From Aselliscus stoliczkanus (taxonomy: Eukaryota > Chordata > Mammalia > Chiroptera > Hipposideridae), in NCBI GenBank assembly GCA_033961575.1, contig CM066729.1:96909001-96973000 (forward strand): DNA of 64,000 nucleotides, written 5' to 3'. Positions 62,045 to 64,000 of the stretch are shown here, piece after piece. The notes beneath the pieces are model-generated. The model worked only from the letters and a program-made list of their open reading frames with translations. It had not been told where the DNA came from and did no database searches. The first letter of the stretch is position 1; every line of letters begins with the position of its first letter. Made by a program: the position numbers and the translations under genes.

Positions 62045-62062
<18 letters not shown>
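61946..62062 (+). mobile_element. Short-form tRNA-derived SINE
   Basis: GGCCGGCCAACTGGTGTGGT head, GGGAAGCCAGCGGCCCCGG, then GAGGGCCAGTGACACTGCCC TC and 22 A. The best-preserved short copy in the window. Confidence 0.95.

Positions 62063-62116
<54 letters not shown>
62062..62116. repeat. (AT)n microsatellite at a SINE tail
   Basis: About 27 AT units grow directly out of the A-tail of the preceding SINE. Confidence 0.95.
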
Positions 62117-62119
<3 letters not shown>

Positions 62120-63920
62120 AACAATATATCCCAAGTTGCCCTTTTGTTCGCTACTGCTTCAGAAGCCCTGAATCTGATTACTCAAAACAGCATTTTGCTG
62201 GGCTCATAACTCACTATCAGAAAACTAATTGATTCTTGAATTCATTTTAACATAATCTGAAGATTATTTAAAATTTTGTCACTATTTGTTTATTTGAAAT
62301 AATTTATATATGTTTTGTTGGTTTGTTTTCAAAATTGAAAGTACTAATATGCTTGAATCTTACAAAATGTGCAATAGTATATAGCAGGTCCTCAAATAAC
62401 ATCATTTGATTCAAAGCCAGTTTGTCGTAATATTGATAAAATTCTGTAGAAACTTGGGTCTTGTTTACATCAAGTAGACTGTTGTGAAATTAGTTTTGTA
62501 ATACATCATTTTATTTAATATTGTAGAACCTATCAAGGACATTAACTGAGGGCTTACTGTGGTATTCGTGGTTATTGAGCAATATATATTTTATGAGCAT
62601 TCACAAACCTAAGTAATAAAGTAAAAGAAAATATGAGGACAGTTTTTTCCAAACATGTTATCAATAATTTTACTTATTCATATTTTAACTTACACTGAAA
62701 ATTTCATATTATTTCCTCCTTTTTCTTATTAGTTATCTTTACAGTGATGTGACCTGATCATTTATCATTTATCCTGTCTTCAGTTATCCCATTATTTGCC
62801 CTATATTTCCTCTAAATGGTAGATTTTTGTTTTGTTTCCTGAAGCATACTGCACATTGGTCTTGCACGTTTCTCAAATATTAGTTCCATCTGACATTCAG
62901 TTTTATTTTATCACTCTCAGTTTTTCTTGGATGTCTTCTTGATGGTAAGGCATTGATAAATAAATAGAATGTCCCATCTGTGACTGTGAAAACATCATAC
63001 TTTTAGAGGAGCTTTGATTTTTTAATTCTAAATTGGTCCCCTCTTTCTGTCATAATAGATGTACCATCAATTTTTACTTTCTTTTCAGTTTTAGCTCCCT
63101 GAGATGTGTTTCACCAGTTTCTTCCTCCTGTTACATATTTTTACTTCTGCTTGGAAGTGTAATTTGTTTACTTACAGGCAAATCATATAGTTCTCTCTAT
63201 AAAGATATGTTTTAATTTCTCTAAGCTCATGAATATAGTGTTTTAAAATCTATATGTGTATATTTATACATATACATACATATGGATTTCCTTTACTTCC
63301 ATTTCTATACCCTCCTAGAGTCCCAATATTCTATATAAGCCCAGAAAAATATATTTGCTAAATAAATGAAAATAAAGAACTGAATGCTCTAAAATTCCTT
63401 GAGAATTGTGTTTCTAGCCCACATCCTCCCTAATGAAACATTGATATTTATTAGAAATACATATGCAAGAGAAAAATACTTGGTTTTAAAAAAAAGAAAA
63501 CCCAATTTGTAGAATGAAAGTGAGTTTATATTTCTTACTTAGATCTGTAGGATTCATGAGCTGAAATATCTCTATTTATGAAGAAAATTAAATTGACTAT
63601 ATAATTTATATAATTTAGAAATTAAATAACAATTGAAGCCCAACTTCCTTATTTAGTAGAGTATAACTAATGGACTGAAATACCGCTTTGCATAAAGAAA
63701 ATAATACTGAAGTAATACATAAATGAGAAATTAGATAATTTGGAAGGATTCTGTATAATCTTCAACCAAGTGTTTTGCAAATACGAACTATCACTGCAAC
63801 AAATGTGTATTTATTGAAGTTAATACTTTAGGTTATCCCTGCTTTTAAAAGCTGGTCTCCACTATAAATTCAATGATGGTTTTGAGAATTTTTTTGTGTG
63901 GTTATAAAACATGAAACATG
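62117..63920. other. Unique AT-rich sequence, no gene seen
   Basis: No supported feature. Confidence 0.4.
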
Positions 63921-64000
63921 AATATCAATAGATGCAGAAAAAGCATTTGACAAAATCCAGCAGACATTTATGATTAAAAACTCTTAGCAAAGTGGGAATA
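63921..64000 (+). mobile_element. L1 ORF2 fragment, cut by window end
   Basis: ATATCAATAGATGCAGAAAA AGCATTTGACAAAATCCAGC matches L1-A ORF2 at about 18,750-18,830 (reverse transcriptase [12 protein letters not shown] region) with few differences and continues off the edge. Probably the 5' end of a truncated L1. Confidence 0.9.

Overview
This is a 64 kb piece of mammalian nuclear DNA: AT-rich and dominated by interspersed repeats. LINE-1, MIR and L2 relics, tRNA-derived SINEs, an endogenous-retrovirus LTR, hAT and mariner fossils and a MaLR-type LTR are all present. The SINEs have a GGCCGGCC..GTGG..GGTTAA tRNA-like head, and one group carries the 'ATTGGGGAACTG..CTAGTTGTGGAGGG' body, which I recognise as bat (VES-type) SINE sequence. 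A mariner-type miniature element also fits a bat. I therefore read this as chiropteran DNA, probably a microbat family; this rests on repeat recognition, not on a search. There is no prokaryotic gene, CRISPR array or operon.

Layout. 1-11.6 kb is unique sequence with MIR/L2 relics, a MaLR-type LTR, a nested SINE pair and a mariner MITE. 11.65-23.96 kb is a four-deep nest: an old + strand L1 (L1-C, 5' UTR and ORF1 start) is split by an antisense class-II-like solo LTR of about 1.29 kb. That LTR is split by a near-complete 8.9 kb L1 (L1-A), whose ORF1 is in turn split by an antisense SINE. Target-site duplications (TSDs) support each of the three insertion steps; the LTR one is approximate. 24-44 kb is unique sequence with L1M, L2, CR1/L3-like and SINE insertions. 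44.2-46 kb is the only gene-regulatory-looking segment: a CpG-rich promoter, a probable non-coding first exon ending at a good splice donor (44,643), and a second CpG cluster at 45.55-45.93 kb. 46-64 kb resembles an intron or gene desert: an L2 split by a doubly deleted minus strand L1 (L1-B, about 50-53.1 kb), L1M relics, hAT relics, two more SINEs and an L1 ORF2 fragment running off the right edge.

No intact host protein-coding exon could be supported. The longest reading frames belong to L1-A: ORF1 (SINE-interrupted and frameshifted) and ORF2 (endonuclease and reverse-transcriptase motifs intact, but with three stops and two frameshifts), so it looks inactive. The window's main interest is its transposon history: stacked insertions, a 3' transduction, a long L1 5' UTR with tandem monomers, a deletion-derived mini-L1, and a modular SINE family with long and short forms.
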